Shown piece by piece: positions 51,108 to 60,098 of a stretch of DNA of 64,000 nucleotides; within the stretch, counting starts at the first letter, position 1, and every line of letters starts with the position of its first letter. The notes beneath the pieces were generated by a model. That model made no database searches. It had not been told where the DNA came from and was given only the letters and a program-made list of their open reading frames with translations. The translations under genes and the position numbers were made by a program. Origin of the DNA: Corynebacterium kefirresidentii (GTDB lineage: Bacteria > Actinomycetota > Actinomycetes > Mycobacteriales > Mycobacteriaceae); contig NGUZ01000005.1 of the NCBI GenBank assembly GCA_002154655.1, positions 1 to 64,000 on the forward strand, read 5' to 3'.

Positions 51108-51806
51108 ATGAGTCGCCGCCTGATCCTGATCCGCCACGGACAAACTACCTATAACGCCACCGGCCGTATGCAAGGCCACTTGGATACCGAGCTGTCCGAG
51201 CTGGGCTATGAGCAGGCCCGCGCCGCCGCGCGCCTGCTACAGGATCAGGGCGTTTCTAAAATCGTTGCCTCCGATCTCATCCGCGCGCGGGAAACCGCCC
51301 GCGTTGTCGCTGAAAGTCTTGGCGTGGACTTCACCACGGATGCCCGCCTGCGCGAGACCCACTTAGGTCAGTGGCAGGGCAGAACCTCTGCTGAGGTAGA
51401 TGCGGAGTTTCCAGGAGCGCGCGCCATTTGGCGCCACGATCCCACCTGGGCCCCACCGGAGGGGGAGTCTCGCGTGGATGTGGCTGAGCGTGCCCGACCC
51501 GTCATCGATGAGCTCATGGAAGACTTTGCCGGCTGGGACGCCGGCCCCGTCCTCATCGTGGCCCATGGCGGGGCCATCTCGGCGCTTACCTGCCACCTGC
51601 TGGGCCTTGACCACGCACAGTATGGGATCCTTTCGGGGTTGAAGAATACCCACTGGTCGCAGCTGACCGCTCGCCCAGACTTCAACCCGGAAACGCCGCT
51701 GTCTTCGCTGGAATTCACCCGCGACAACGTGGGCCGCGCCCAGTGGTATTTCGACGGCTGGAATATGGGCGGCGAGGTCACCGGGGACGGCGGGGCGGAT
51801 ATCTAG
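51108..51806 (+). CDS. gpgP: Histidine phosphatase, probable glucosyl-3-phosphoglycerate phosphatase
   Basis: The 232-residue protein is of the phosphoglycerate mutase-like superfamily. The phospho-histidine loop is LIRHGQTTYNATG (residues 6-18), with RARETARVVAESL and the second His in VLIVAHGGAISALT. In Mycobacterium tuberculosis the gene next to rsfS at this place encodes GpgP, which makes glucosylglycerate for polymethylated glucans. The symbol rests on this context; other phosphatase substrates are possible. Its stop overlaps the next start by one base. Confidence 0.8.
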   Translation: MSRRLILIRHGQTTYNATGRMQGHLDTELSELGYEQARAAARLLQDQGVSKIVASDLIRARETARVVAESLGVDFTTDARLRETHLGQWQGRTSAEVDAEFPGARAIWRHDPTWAPPEGESRVDVAERARPVIDELMEDFAGWDAGPVLIVAHGGAISALTCHLLGLDHAQYGILSGLKNTHWSQLTARPDFNPETPLSSLEFTRDNVGRAQWYFDGWNMGGEVTGDGGADI

Positions 51807-52681
51807 TGGCGGTTCGCGTCATTACGGATTCCGCTGCGGGCCTGCCCCGGGAGCTGGCGGAGCAGCTTTCCATCACCGTCATTGACCTCCACCTCATGGA
51901 ACGACACGGCAAGGATGGCCTGGAGCAATCTACTTCGGGATTAAGCGCGCTGGAGCTGGCAGCCGCCTATGGCCGCGAAATGGAGCGCTCTCAGGATGAT
52001 GGCGTGGTGGCCATACACCTATCCAAAGAGCTTTCTTCTACCTACTCCGCCGCAGTGACTGCTTCGGGCGTTTTCCCGCACACGGTGCGGGTAATTGACT
52101 CCGGATCGGCCGGCATGGCGATGGGTGCGGCCGCCATGTCCGCAGCCAAGCTCGCCTCCCGCGGCGCCGGCTTGGAGGAGTGCTACGCTGCGGCCATGGA
52201 CACCCTCAAGCGCGCGGCTACCTGGGTGTATCTGCATTCCACGGAGGATCTACGCCGCTCCGGCCGCCTTTCGCCGGCCACAGCCGTGTTATCTACAGCG
52301 CTTTTGGCCACCAAGCCGATCATGTCGATTAACCGCGGCAAGCTGGAGCTGGTGGGAAAAACCCGCACCCAGACCAAGGCTTTTACCAAGCTAGTAGACC
52401 TCATTGCCTCCCGCGCCAATGGGGAGCCGGCCTTCGTCGCGATCCAGCACCGCCACGTCGAAGACGCGGCCGCCAAATTGGAAGCACTCCTCGCAGCGGC
52501 GCTGCCGCAAGGTTCGTCTTTTATCTGCACCCCGCTTAACGACGTCCTGTCGGTCCACACCGGCCCCTCCGCCATCGGTGTATCCGCCGTGTTTAGCTCC
52601 GCGCCGCCCGCTGAACCGGCGCATCTTCACACGCGCGGTCGACCCCGCGCCTTCCCACCGCGCCGTTCTGTGGATAACTAG
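51806..52681 (+). CDS. DegV-family fatty-acid-binding protein
   Basis: DegV/FakB proteins bind fatty acids for phosphorylation by FakA. The 291-residue product has VRVITDSAAGLPRELAEQ, VAIHLSKELSSTYSAA, VRVIDSGSAGMAMG, and THRDL-like YLHSTEDLRRSGRLS. It has GPSAIGVSAVF near the end and a Pro/Arg-rich tail. GTG 51806 overlaps the upstream stop. No fakA is next to it. A DnaA-box 9-mer overlaps its last codons. Confidence 0.88.
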   Translation: MAVRVITDSAAGLPRELAEQLSITVIDLHLMERHGKDGLEQSTSGLSALELAAAYGREMERSQDDGVVAIHLSKELSSTYSAAVTASGVFPHTVRVIDSGSAGMAMGAAAMSAAKLASRGAGLEECYAAAMDTLKRAATWVYLHSTEDLRRSGRLSPATAVLSTALLATKPIMSINRGKLELVGKTRTQTKAFTKLVDLIASRANGEPAFVAIQHRHVEDAAAKLEALLAAALPQGSSFICTPLNDVLSVHTGPSAIGVSAVFSSAPPAEPAHLHTRGRPRAFPPRRSVDN

Positions 52682-52726
52682 CCCTACCACGCCGGGTTCT
52701 TTGACGCCTACAACAAGTTATCCACA
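52669..52726. promoter_or_regulatory. Two perfect DnaA-box 9-mers in opposite orientation
   Basis: TGTGGATAA (52669-52677) and TTATCCACA (52718-52726) match the consensus DnaA box on opposite strands, 49 bp apart, in the degV end and the degV-comEA gap. No AT-rich unwinding element or cluster was seen, so an origin is unlikely; a regulatory or titration role is possible. Confidence 0.5.
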
Positions 52727-52780
52727 GCCAGACTCCGCACTACCTACCGCCTGTGTGCGCTTGCGCTTAGTCTCAGCGCC

Positions 52781-53467
52781 ATGGCGGCACCAAAAATCAG
52801 CGAACGACTCCGCGAATTTACTCAACCCACCGGCGAGGAAGAGCTCCTCGCCGTCGATTACCCGCGCCCGCGATTGCGAATCAGCCCTTGGCAAGCCTGC
52901 GCGGTGGCGGTCATTCTCGTCGTCGGCTTGGTGGCGTGGCTTGGCATCAACGCCCGCTCCGATGAATCCTCGGGCATGCCCGAGCCCGCGGCAATAAGCG
53001 GTGAATCCGGCGCCGCACCCAGTGCAGAGCCCAGCGAAATCATCGTCTCTGTCATTGGCGAGGTGGCCGAGCCCGGCTTGCAGACCCTCGAGCCCGGCGC
53101 GCGCGTCGCCGATGCCCTCGACGCCGCTCAACCCCTTCCCGGTGCAGACACAATCGCGCTCAACCATGCCCAGCGGCTTTCCGACGGCCAGCAGCTCCAC
53201 ATCCTTCCCTCCGGCGCCGCCCCACCTCCCGCACCTGGCGAACCAGCCCCAGCCGGCGGCAACGGCATCAGTACCGGCGGCGTGAGCCTGAATAACGCCA
53301 CCGCGGAGGAACTTACAGAACTCAAGGGCGTTGGCGAGGTGACCGCGCAAGCTATCGTGGCCTACCGCGAGGAGCATGGCGGCTTCCAGGATATCGAGGA
53401 ATTACTCGAGGTCTCCGGCATCGGACCGGCAAAGCTAGCGCAGCTTAAAGACCAGGTCCAGCTCTAG
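52781..53467 (+). CDS. comEA: ComEA-type DNA-binding protein
   Basis: ComEA binds incoming double-stranded DNA at the membrane in competent cells. The 228-residue product has a membrane helix (about 36-57), an SLBB domain (about 85-145; VSVIGEVAEPGLQTLEPGARV) and a Pro-rich linker. The C-terminal helix-hairpin-helix domain (LNNATAEELTELKGVGEVTAQAIVAYREEHGGF) is read in parts. TAGTCT is 7 nt before the ATG (leaderless layout). comEC follows. Confidence 0.92.
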   Translation: MAAPKISERLREFTQPTGEEELLAVDYPRPRLRISPWQACAVAVILVVGLVAWLGINARSDESSGMPEPAAISGESGAAPSAEPSEIIVSVIGEVAEPGLQTLEPGARVADALDAAQPLPGADTIALNHAQRLSDGQQLHILPSGAAPPPAPGEPAPAGGNGISTGGVSLNNATAEELTELKGVGEVTAQAIVAYREEHGGFQDIEELLEVSGIGPAKLAQLKDQVQL

Positions 53468-53485
53468 GCTGAGTACGAGCGCGCG

Positions 53486-54898
53486 ATGCGAGAACTGCGG
53501 CTCGTCCCCGGCGCGGCCACCGCTTGGCTGGCTGTCATCGCTGTGCTGCTAGGCGGCCGTGGCTGGGCAATCTTTATCATTGCGGCGGTCGTCGGGTTCT
53601 GCCTGATCGCTCGCCAATGGGGCCAAGCGCTATTTTCCGGAATGGTCGCGACAGCCGCGGCGCTGGTCGCCGCGGTGCGCCAGGCCCGCGCCGCTGCGTT
53701 CGACCTCGGCACCGAGGTTACCGGCCGCCTGATCACCGCGCCGACGCAGACCAGCACGGGCGGCTGGCTGCTCAAGCTCAAGGTGCCAGGGTATCCGACT
53801 CAACTGCCGGTCTTTAGCTCGGAACCGGTCCCAGCCGCCGCAGGCGCCGAACTCACGGCCAGGGTGAAGGTGGGGGAGTCGGATAGGGTGGGCGTCGGAA
53901 AGCTCAGCGCCACTGCCACGGATGTGCAGGTAATCGGTGAGCCTGAGGGCCTAGCCGGCTGGGCGGCCCACGTGTCCGACACATTTCGCGCGCTGGTTGT
54001 AGATACCGTCGGCCCTTCTAGCCAGGGCCTTATTCCCGGCATGGTGCTCGGCGATACCGCGCTGCAAAGCTCCGCCGAGCGCGACCTGTATATCGCGACG
54101 GGGCTCTCGCACTTAAGCGCAGTATCCGGCGCTAATGTGGCCATCGTGTGCTCCGCCGCAGCCATGGTCTGCGCCGCCTTCGCGCTGGGGCCACGCGCCC
54201 GGGTGGCTGCCTCTCTGTGTGCCTTGGCCACCTATGTTGTGCTCGTGGGTTTTGAACCCTCCGTCCAGCGCGCGGCCGTGGCTGGGCTGGTGGGGCTGCT
54301 CGCCGTGCTTAATTCCACGCGCATGGAGCCGATTCATGCTCTCAGCCTCGGCATCATTGCCCTGCTCTTCATGGATTCCGACCTCGCCGTGCACTTTGGT
54401 TTCGCACTTTCTTGCGCGGCGACGCTCGGCATCGTGGCGCTTAGCCCGCTCATCTATAAACACTTGGCCACAACCGGCTGGCCCGCCATTTTTCTGCGCG
54501 TGGTCGCTGTGGCCATTGCCGCCGATATCGTTACCCTCCCGCTAGTCGCACTCATGTCCGGCGAGGTCTCCGTGGTCTCCGTGTTGGCCAATATCCTGGT
54601 TGAGCCCGCCACCGTGCCGATTACCATCGTGGGGCTTATCGCCGCCGTCTTCGCCCAGCTCGGTCCACTCGATCTGCTAGGTGCGGGCTTGCTGCGCCTT
54701 ATAGAACCCTTTTCGTGGTGGATTAATACCATCGCCCACGGCGTGGCCCACCTTCCGGTGGTCACCATCCCCGCTAGCCCGCTTTTTACGCTGCTTGCCT
54801 ACGCCTGGATCATTGCCGGCCTCCTCTATCACCGCCCCTGGCTGACTCTGGCGCTGACGCTAGCGGGCATCGCCTGGCTCGGTGTGGCGGCAGGTTAG
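53486..54898 (+). CDS. comEC: ComEC/Rec2-type channel protein without nuclease domain
   Basis: ComEC forms the membrane channel for DNA uptake. The 470-residue protein has the N-terminal OB-like part (about 75-160) and the Competence domain with about eight helices. HLSAVSGANVAIV is a conserved motif, as are SVQRAAVAGLVGLLA and SCAATLGIVALSP. It ends right after the last helices. It lacks the C-terminal beta-lactamase-like nuclease found in Bacillus ComEC (over 700 residues). Whether DNA uptake works here is unknown. holA follows with 10 nt. Confidence 0.9.
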   Translation: MRELRLVPGAATAWLAVIAVLLGGRGWAIFIIAAVVGFCLIARQWGQALFSGMVATAAALVAAVRQARAAAFDLGTEVTGRLITAPTQTSTGGWLLKLKVPGYPTQLPVFSSEPVPAAAGAELTARVKVGESDRVGVGKLSATATDVQVIGEPEGLAGWAAHVSDTFRALVVDTVGPSSQGLIPGMVLGDTALQSSAERDLYIATGLSHLSAVSGANVAIVCSAAAMVCAAFALGPRARVAASLCALATYVVLVGFEPSVQRAAVAGLVGLLAVLNSTRMEPIHALSLGIIALLFMDSDLAVHFGFALSCAATLGIVALSPLIYKHLATTGWPAIFLRVVAVAIAADIVTLPLVALMSGEVSVVSVLANILVEPATVPITIVGLIAAVFAQLGPLDLLGAGLLRLIEPFSWWINTIAHGVAHLPVVTIPASPLFTLLAYAWIIAGLLYHRPWLTLALTLAGIAWLGVAAG

Positions 54899-54908
54899 AA
54901 TGGCGGGC

Positions 54909-55877
54909 ATGCCTCCAGTACATCTCATCCTTGGCGACGATGAATTCCTCACCGAACGCGCCCGCCTGCAGATTCAGCGTGCCGCGGCCGAGGAGAGCGG
55001 CCCAACCGGTGCTCGCCCCGAGCTGACCAAGCTTAAAGCTTCCGAAGTCTCCGAGGGCGAAATCCTTGAGGCCACTAGCCCCTCTCTTTTTGGAGATAGC
55101 CGCGTCATCGTCATCAGTGACTGCGAGCGAGCCGGCAAGGAAGTAGTCGATATCATCCTGCGTGCCTGCGCGAACCCCGCGCCGGGCATGACCATGGTCA
55201 TCATTTACTCCGTGACGGCCAAGACCCTAAAGAAAAAGAAGAAGCAGCCTGAACTGGTGGCTAAGCTGCGTAAGATTGCCGAGGTTCACGAAGTCTTCTC
55301 GCTCTATCCCAATGAGCTGGGGCAGTGGGCCACCCGCGAATTCTCCTCCCATGGTGTGCGCCCCACCCCGGACGTCGTCCATGCCGTGCTCGAAGGTGTG
55401 GGCTCTGACCTACGCGAGCTGGCCTCTGCCATCTCCCAGTTGGTGTCCGATACCGGCGGCAACGTCACCCGCGAGGCCGTGCAGAACTACTACGTCGGCG
55501 TGGCCGAGGTTGCCAATTGGGATATTGCCGATGCCGCCGTTGCCGGCCGCGTTGAAGCCGCCGTATCCACCTGCCGCCGCGCCCTGCAGCTTGGCGCCAG
55601 CCCCGTAGCGATTGCCGCGGCGCTAGCCAATAAGGTCGGCGCCATTGCCCGCCTGTATTCCGCCCGCGGGGACCAGTATTCTTTAGCTAGCCAAACCGGC
55701 CTAGCACCCTACGTGGTCAAGATGACCCAGCCGGTGGCTCGCCGCTGGTCCGCCGATAATGTCACCCGGGCCGTCATCTTGGTTTCGGAACTTGATGCCG
55801 CCGTTAAAGGCCAGGGCGGTGAGCCCGAATTCGCCATAGAGGCGGCCGTCAAACGAGTCGCGGAACTGGCGCGATAA
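54909..55877 (+). CDS. holA: DNA polymerase III delta subunit
   Basis: The delta subunit opens the sliding clamp as part of the clamp loader. The 322-residue product has VHLILGDDEFLTERA, ATSPSLFGDSRVIVISD and a C-terminal helical collar (ARRWSADNVTRAVILVSELDAAVKGQG). TAGAAT (54896-54901) is 7 nt before the ATG at 54909 (leaderless layout); a nearer ATG at 54900 overlaps this hexamer. comEA-comEC-holA is the conserved order, with rpsT about 4.2 kb further on. Confidence 0.94.
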   Translation: MPPVHLILGDDEFLTERARLQIQRAAAEESGPTGARPELTKLKASEVSEGEILEATSPSLFGDSRVIVISDCERAGKEVVDIILRACANPAPGMTMVIIYSVTAKTLKKKKKQPELVAKLRKIAEVHEVFSLYPNELGQWATREFSSHGVRPTPDVVHAVLEGVGSDLRELASAISQLVSDTGGNVTREAVQNYYVGVAEVANWDIADAAVAGRVEAAVSTCRRALQLGASPVAIAAALANKVGAIARLYSARGDQYSLASQTGLAPYVVKMTQPVARRWSADNVTRAVILVSELDAAVKGQGGEPEFAIEAAVKRVAELAR

Positions 55878-55887
55878 GCTAGAAGCT

Positions 55888-56277
55888 ATGTCTGAGACGC
55901 AAGTGCAGGAATTCGCCGGTCGGCTCTTTGACATGGCACGCGAGGGCAGCTTGGACCTCCTGGCCTATATCGACCACGGCGTAAATATCGACCTCGTGAA
56001 CCAGGACGGCCAGTCCTTCCTCATGCTCGCGGCCTATCATGGCCACGCCGAGTTGGTTACCGCACTTGCTCGCGCCGGCGCGGACGTTAATCTGCTCAAT
56101 GACCGCGGCCAATCACCCCTGGCCGGTGCCATCTTCAAAAAGGAAGATGCGGTCATCGATGCCCTCTTGGCCGCCCACGCCGATCCCACCGCCGGTCAGC
56201 CCTCCGCGCTGGATTCCGCCCGCATGTTTGGCCGCGAGGACCTTCTCCCGCGCCTAGAAAGCGAGGCAGGGGAGTGA
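55888..56277 (+). CDS. Small ankyrin-repeat protein
   Basis: The 129-residue protein carries three to four ankyrin repeats (GSLDLLAYIDHGVNIDLVNQDG, GHAELVTALARAGADVNLLNDRG, and a third, AVIDALLAAHADPTAG), each a helix pair with the usual Gly/Asp turn. No signal peptide. Ankyrins are protein-binding; the partner is unknown. TAAGCT is 7 nt before the ATG (leaderless layout). The next gene overlaps by 4 bp (GTGA). Confidence 0.88.
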   Translation: MSETQVQEFAGRLFDMAREGSLDLLAYIDHGVNIDLVNQDGQSFLMLAAYHGHAELVTALARAGADVNLLNDRGQSPLAGAIFKKEDAVIDALLAAHADPTAGQPSALDSARMFGREDLLPRLESEAGE

Positions 56278-56921
56278 CCTGGACGTCCTTTTTCACCCTC
56301 TTATTGATGAATCTGGTGGGCGTTGCTTCGCCCGGACCCGACATCATTTTGGTGACCCGCTACGCCACCCGCTCGCGGCGCCACGCCATAGCCGCAGCCG
56401 CCGGCATCCAAATCGGCGTGCTCTTTTGGTGTACCGCCACCGTTTTCGGCGCCGCAGCGCTGCTGACGGCTTTCCCAGAAATCCTCGGCGCGGTACAGGC
56501 CATCGGCGGTTGTTTCCTCGTGTTTATGGGCACCCGCGCGCTGCGCAGTGGCATCGCCCAGCGCGCCAACCCGCCGGTGGATCTGGAAGACGCCGCCGCG
56601 CAACTCGGGCGCCTACGCTCTGCCTTCAAGGTCGGCTTGGCGACGAATATGTCCAACCCGAAAATTGTGCTCTTCCTCGCCGCGATGATCGCCCCGCTGC
56701 TTCCCGCCAGCCCGCCCATCTGGTTGGCCATCGGGCTGACGCTGTCCTTATCGCTTTCGGCCTTCCTCTTTTTCCTCGTCGTTGCCACGGTAATTTCTAC
56801 CAACGCCGTGCGCCGCAAGCTCATCGCCGCTGGTCCGTGGATCGATATCGGCTCGGGCCTGTTTTTCATTGTCGCCGGCATCGTCCTCATTGTCTCCGGC
56901 GCGCAGAACCTACTGCACTAA
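56274..56921 (+). CDS. LysE/RhtB-family amino-acid exporter
   Basis: The 215-residue membrane protein has six hydrophobic helices. The family N-terminus is LMNLVGVASPGPDIILVTRYA (conserved PGPD/N loop), and the middle has TNMSNPKIVLFLAAMIAPL. LysE-type carriers export basic amino acids, threonine or homoserine lactones; the substrate here is not clear. GTG start overlaps the ankyrin stop. The stop overlaps that of the convergent gene by 4 bp with no terminator between. Confidence 0.9.
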   Translation: MTWTSFFTLLLMNLVGVASPGPDIILVTRYATRSRRHAIAAAAGIQIGVLFWCTATVFGAAALLTAFPEILGAVQAIGGCFLVFMGTRALRSGIAQRANPPVDLEDAAAQLGRLRSAFKVGLATNMSNPKIVLFLAAMIAPLLPASPPIWLAIGLTLSLSLSAFLFFLVVATVISTNAVRRKLIAAGPWIDIGSGLFFIVAGIVLIVSGAQNLLH

Positions 56922-58282
56922 AACAGCCGCGGCATTCCCTCCGCCACCGTGTCGAGCACCCACTGGGTCCAGCGGGCGACGGTGGAGGCGCGCCGCCGGG
57001 ACGTCGCCAAGCTCAGGCCCAGGTCATCCATCGCCGCAATAATTTCCGCGGTGCTGGCGACCGCGCCGCGAGCCAAGCTGAGTTCGAGCACCTCGCGAAA
57101 TACCCGCCGCGCCGCCAACGCCCGTATAAGCGCCGCATTTCGGGCATCGCGCTGCGGCTGCTCGATAATTCTCCTCCCGAGCTCGGTGGGCTCCCAGGCC
57201 TCATCCACCGGCACCGCCAACCCCAGGTAGCGCGCGGCGTTGGCATAATAGTCCGCCTGCCGCGGATCGAAATCATAGCGCTGAGTAATCTCTGCCTTAC
57301 TTAGCGGCTGCAACGCAATGAGCTCCAAGAGGTTGACCACCCGCTCAAAGTTATTGGCCTGCGGAAAGGGTACCTCCGGCTCGACGTCGGGCTCCACCGC
57401 CCGAACGATATCCAGCGCTGCCTGCGCATCCAGGTGCGAGGCCGACAGTGCGTAGCGGGCGCTATCGACCAGCGCAATGCTGCGAAAATCCGCCGGATCC
57501 CTAAATTCATAGCGGTATAGGTGGAAAATGCCATTGGAATACACCAGGTAAACCGGTACCACTTCCTTGGCCAGGCGCTGTTGGAAGCGCCGGTAGGGAA
57601 AATATAGCTGCCGGATATTGAAATCATCCGAGAGATGATTTTTCGCCTCCACCAGCACTAGATGCTCGAGCGATTCAAATCCGCCGTCGATTTCCATCTG
57701 TGCGCGGTCCACCGCCACCTCCACGCCCAGGTCTGGCAGCCGCACCTGCATCTCGCGCGTGGACATGCGGCCTGCCACCGTAGCTTGCAAAGGCCCGCAG
57801 GCCAGAAAATCTTCTAGCATCCCGCTTGCCGACGCCCCATTTAACGCCACCGCCTCCGAGCTCACCCCCTCCAACGAGAGGGTATCTAGACCCGCTGGCA
57901 GCTGCAGCGTACGTACCTCCCCGCGCTGTGCCTGCGGAAACTTCTCGTAGAGGTTGAACCGGCCCACCAAGTATTCGCTGCGGCTTACCGGCACGATGCC
58001 GAGCTGTAGGCGCTGAAAGATCCAAGGCCGCGAGGTGGAAAAATCATGCTTGGCCATCAACCGTGGCTGCCGAGCAGAGATTTTCTCCACTTCCCGCGCG
58101 CTGATGAAAAAATACCCTCGCCGTTCCAATTCTTCGCCGTAGCCAGCCGCCAAGATGCGCAGCCAACCCCAGTCATTAACGCCTAGCTTCACCGACTCCG
58201 GCACGCCAAAACGTGCCCGCAGCTCCTCCTGCAGCTCCCGCCCCGCGTGCGCCTTCGGCCCGCTAGTCACCACTGACCTCAT
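56918..58282 (-). CDS. Probable type II restriction endonuclease (PD-(D/E)XK-like)
   Basis: The 454-residue protein overlaps the end of the adjacent Dam-type methylase gene, so the pair looks like a restriction-modification system. The likely catalytic core is near residues 200-220, EIDGGFESLEHLVLVEAKNH, which fits a D-x(n)-E-x-K nuclease site. A C-terminal region of about 150 residues looks like winged helices (LSKAEITQRYDFDPRQADYY). I chose ATG 58282; an earlier ATG at 58303 gives 461 residues. No close named family is recognised. The alternative is a non-restriction DNA nuclease that works with the methylase. Confidence 0.7.
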   Translation of the reverse strand: MRSVVTSGPKAHAGRELQEELRARFGVPESVKLGVNDWGWLRILAAGYGEELERRGYFFISAREVEKISARQPRLMAKHDFSTSRPWIFQRLQLGIVPVSRSEYLVGRFNLYEKFPQAQRGEVRTLQLPAGLDTLSLEGVSSEAVALNGASASGMLEDFLACGPLQATVAGRMSTREMQVRLPDLGVEVAVDRAQMEIDGGFESLEHLVLVEAKNHLSDDFNIRQLYFPYRRFQQRLAKEVVPVYLVYSNGIFHLYRYEFRDPADFRSIALVDSARYALSASHLDAQAALDIVRAVEPDVEPEVPFPQANNFERVVNLLELIALQPLSKAEITQRYDFDPRQADYYANAARYLGLAVPVDEAWEPTELGRRIIEQPQRDARNAALIRALAARRVFREVLELSLARGAVASTAEIIAAMDDLGLSLATSRRRASTVARWTQWVLDTVAEGMPRLF

Positions 58283-59105
58283 AATTGCGCACCAGTACCT
58301 CATCGACCTTGCCGCGCTTCGAAGCGACGGAATTGATCGCCCGCGTTGCCCCCACGATGCCTACCTCATAATCCGCATAGAGCTCTCGAATGAACTCGGT
58401 GGCCGAATTCGACAGCAAAAACTTTGCCCCGCGTTTGTCCAACTCATCGCAGACCTCTTTGAGCCGTTCTTGCTCCGCGCGGTCAAAGCCACCCTTTTGA
58501 TAGCCGGTAAACGAGCTCGTCACATTGACGGGGTCATAGGGCGGGTCGAAATAGACAAAATCGCCTTCGCCTGCTTCTGCCACCGCCGCGGCGAAATCGC
58601 CTTGGGAAAAGATCACCTCATTTTCCGCAAAATAGCGGTGCACCGCACGCAGCGTGTCTTCATCGCAAATGGTGGGATTCTTATAGCGCCCGAACGGCGC
58701 ATTAAATTGACCTGCCGTATTCACGCGATACAGGCCGTTATAGCAGGTGCGGTTGAGATACAGCGTTCGTGCAGCACGCTCGATGGGGGAGAGGGCGGCA
58801 AACCGCTTCGCATCCCTGTCCACTGCGCGCAGCGCATAGAAGAACTCCGCCTCATTGGGATAGCTCACGAGCTCTGCAATGAGCTCGTCGACGCCGCCGC
58901 GTACCACCTCATATAGGTTGATGAGCTCAGCATTGAGATCATTGACCCGTGCGCTGGCTGGTTGGAGAGAGAAAAGCACCGCGCCGCCACCGATGAAGGG
59001 CTCATAAAACCGCCGCGGGACATCCGCCGGTAGGGCGGCGTGGATATGTGGCAAGAGCTGGCGCTTCCCGCCCGCCCATTTCACCAGTGGCTTAACGTTT
59101 TTCAT
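58263..59105 (-). CDS. Dam-family DNA adenine-N6 methyltransferase
   Basis: The 280-residue enzyme has the alpha-class layout. KWAGGKRQLLPHI (residues 8-20) and FYEPFIGGGAVLFSL bind S-adenosylmethionine. The catalytic motif DPPY is at 187-190 in GDFVYFDPPYDPV. Members with this layout usually methylate adenine in GATC, as DpnM and Dam do, but the target should not be assumed. TAAGAT (minus strand, 59115-59120) lies 9 nt before the ATG. The downstream gene overlaps its 3' end by 20 bp. Confidence 0.92.
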   Translation of the reverse strand: MKNVKPLVKWAGGKRQLLPHIHAALPADVPRRFYEPFIGGGAVLFSLQPASARVNDLNAELINLYEVVRGGVDELIAELVSYPNEAEFFYALRAVDRDAKRFAALSPIERAARTLYLNRTCYNGLYRVNTAGQFNAPFGRYKNPTICDEDTLRAVHRYFAENEVIFSQGDFAAAVAEAGEGDFVYFDPPYDPVNVTSSFTGYQKGGFDRAEQERLKEVCDELDKRGAKFLLSNSATEFIRELYADYEVGIVGATRAINSVASKRGKVDEVLVRNYEVSGD

Positions 59106-59436
59106 CGTTGACTCATCTTAGCGGCCCTACCCGACACGAGCACCATTGGGCTTTCGAACGTGCGGGCGGATAATTGGAGCGGATGGCTGGCCGCACAGAT
59201 ACTGTGGTTGTCTAACATCACAGCTTTGTTAAATAGTTCTATGACGGGCCTAAACGTACGGCCGTGCCGGTAGTAAATTCTTCCCGTGCGCACGGCTGTT
59301 TCCATAGTTGAATATGAGGTAATAAAATCACCCCAAACGCCTTAGTTTGTAGGGAAATACCATTTTCACCTAAAGATTTAAGGGTTTAGAAAACGAAAGT
59401 AAGGCCCTTAGAGCGTCGGGACAGAAAGGGGCATTT
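59106..59436. other. 330-bp gap between methylase and TetR genes
   Basis: It contains the methylase promoter at its left end and an inverted repeat GTGCGG/CCGCAC at about 59160-59196. The right 130 bp are A+T-rich (around 59308-59400) and would hold the promoter of the TetR gene. A good ribosome site (AGAAAGGGG) precedes 59437. No gene is evident. Confidence 0.4.
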
Positions 59437-60015
59437 ATGCCGCGTATATCACAAATCCGAGTCGCTGCGCTCAACCTCGTCATCGAAGCCGGATACGGCG
59501 GGTTCACTATGGAGGAACTCGCCCAAAAGGTAGGCGTTTCCCGCCGTACCCTTTTTAATTACATAAAAGACAAAGAATCGGCAGTTTTAGGTCCCGAATT
59601 TTCGGAGGAACTAGAGCACCAATTTCAGAATTTCGCCGCCGGACTGCCCACCGGAAGCCTGCGCGAAGATTCTGAAATCGTGGCCAAAGCCGTATTTGAC
59701 CGCGCCGTGGGTGATGAGTTCTTCCCCGAAATTTCCCAGCTGACGGCCCAGGCGCTAGCTAAGGATACGAAGCTGCGTGCCCTGTATTACCAGCGCAATA
59801 GCCGCACTATTGAGCGCCTCCGCCAAGCCGTGCAAGCCCGTGAGGGCTGGAAATCCTCCGATTCGCGCCTCACGCCGACCGTCAACATCATCCACACCCA
59901 GTTCCTGACCGCCTTCGAGATTTTTGTGGAAACCCGTGGTGGAACTTCGCTTAGTGAAGCCTTCCGCAACGCCGGTGCCATCTTCGAAGATTACTTCAAC
60001 GACGAACTGGCCTAA
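59437..60015 (+). CDS. TetR-family transcriptional regulator
   Basis: The 192-residue protein has an N-terminal TetR domain: ISQIRVAALNLVIEAGYGGFTMEELAQKVGVSRRTLFNYI, read in parts. The recognition helix is VGVSRRTLFNYIKDKES. The C-terminal ligand domain (about 70-190) is not assigned. It stands alone, with no efflux gene beside it; the target is unknown. AGAAAGGGG precedes ATG. Confidence 0.9.
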   Translation: MPRISQIRVAALNLVIEAGYGGFTMEELAQKVGVSRRTLFNYIKDKESAVLGPEFSEELEHQFQNFAAGLPTGSLREDSEIVAKAVFDRAVGDEFFPEISQLTAQALAKDTKLRALYYQRNSRTIERLRQAVQAREGWKSSDSRLTPTVNIIHTQFLTAFEIFVETRGGTSLSEAFRNAGAIFEDYFNDELA

Positions 60016-60043
60016 GCCTCCCCGCTCGGGTCTAGGCTAAGAA

Positions 60044-60082
60044 AATCCCCCGGTGCGCTCCGTAGAGTGCGACCGGGGGATT
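60044..60082. terminator. Bidirectional terminator between TetR gene and rpsT
   Basis: AATCCCCCGGTGCGCTC (60044-60060) pairs with GTGCGACCGGGGGATT (60067-60082) with one mismatch. On the minus strand it is followed by TTC; on the plus strand by GTC. Confidence 0.75.
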
Positions 60083-60098
60083 GTCAGTGCAATGGCTC

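Noticed and set aside
52669..52726. Replication origin at the DnaA boxes
   Set aside because: Only two boxes, no AT-rich unwinding region, and no dnaA, dnaN or gyrase genes nearby.
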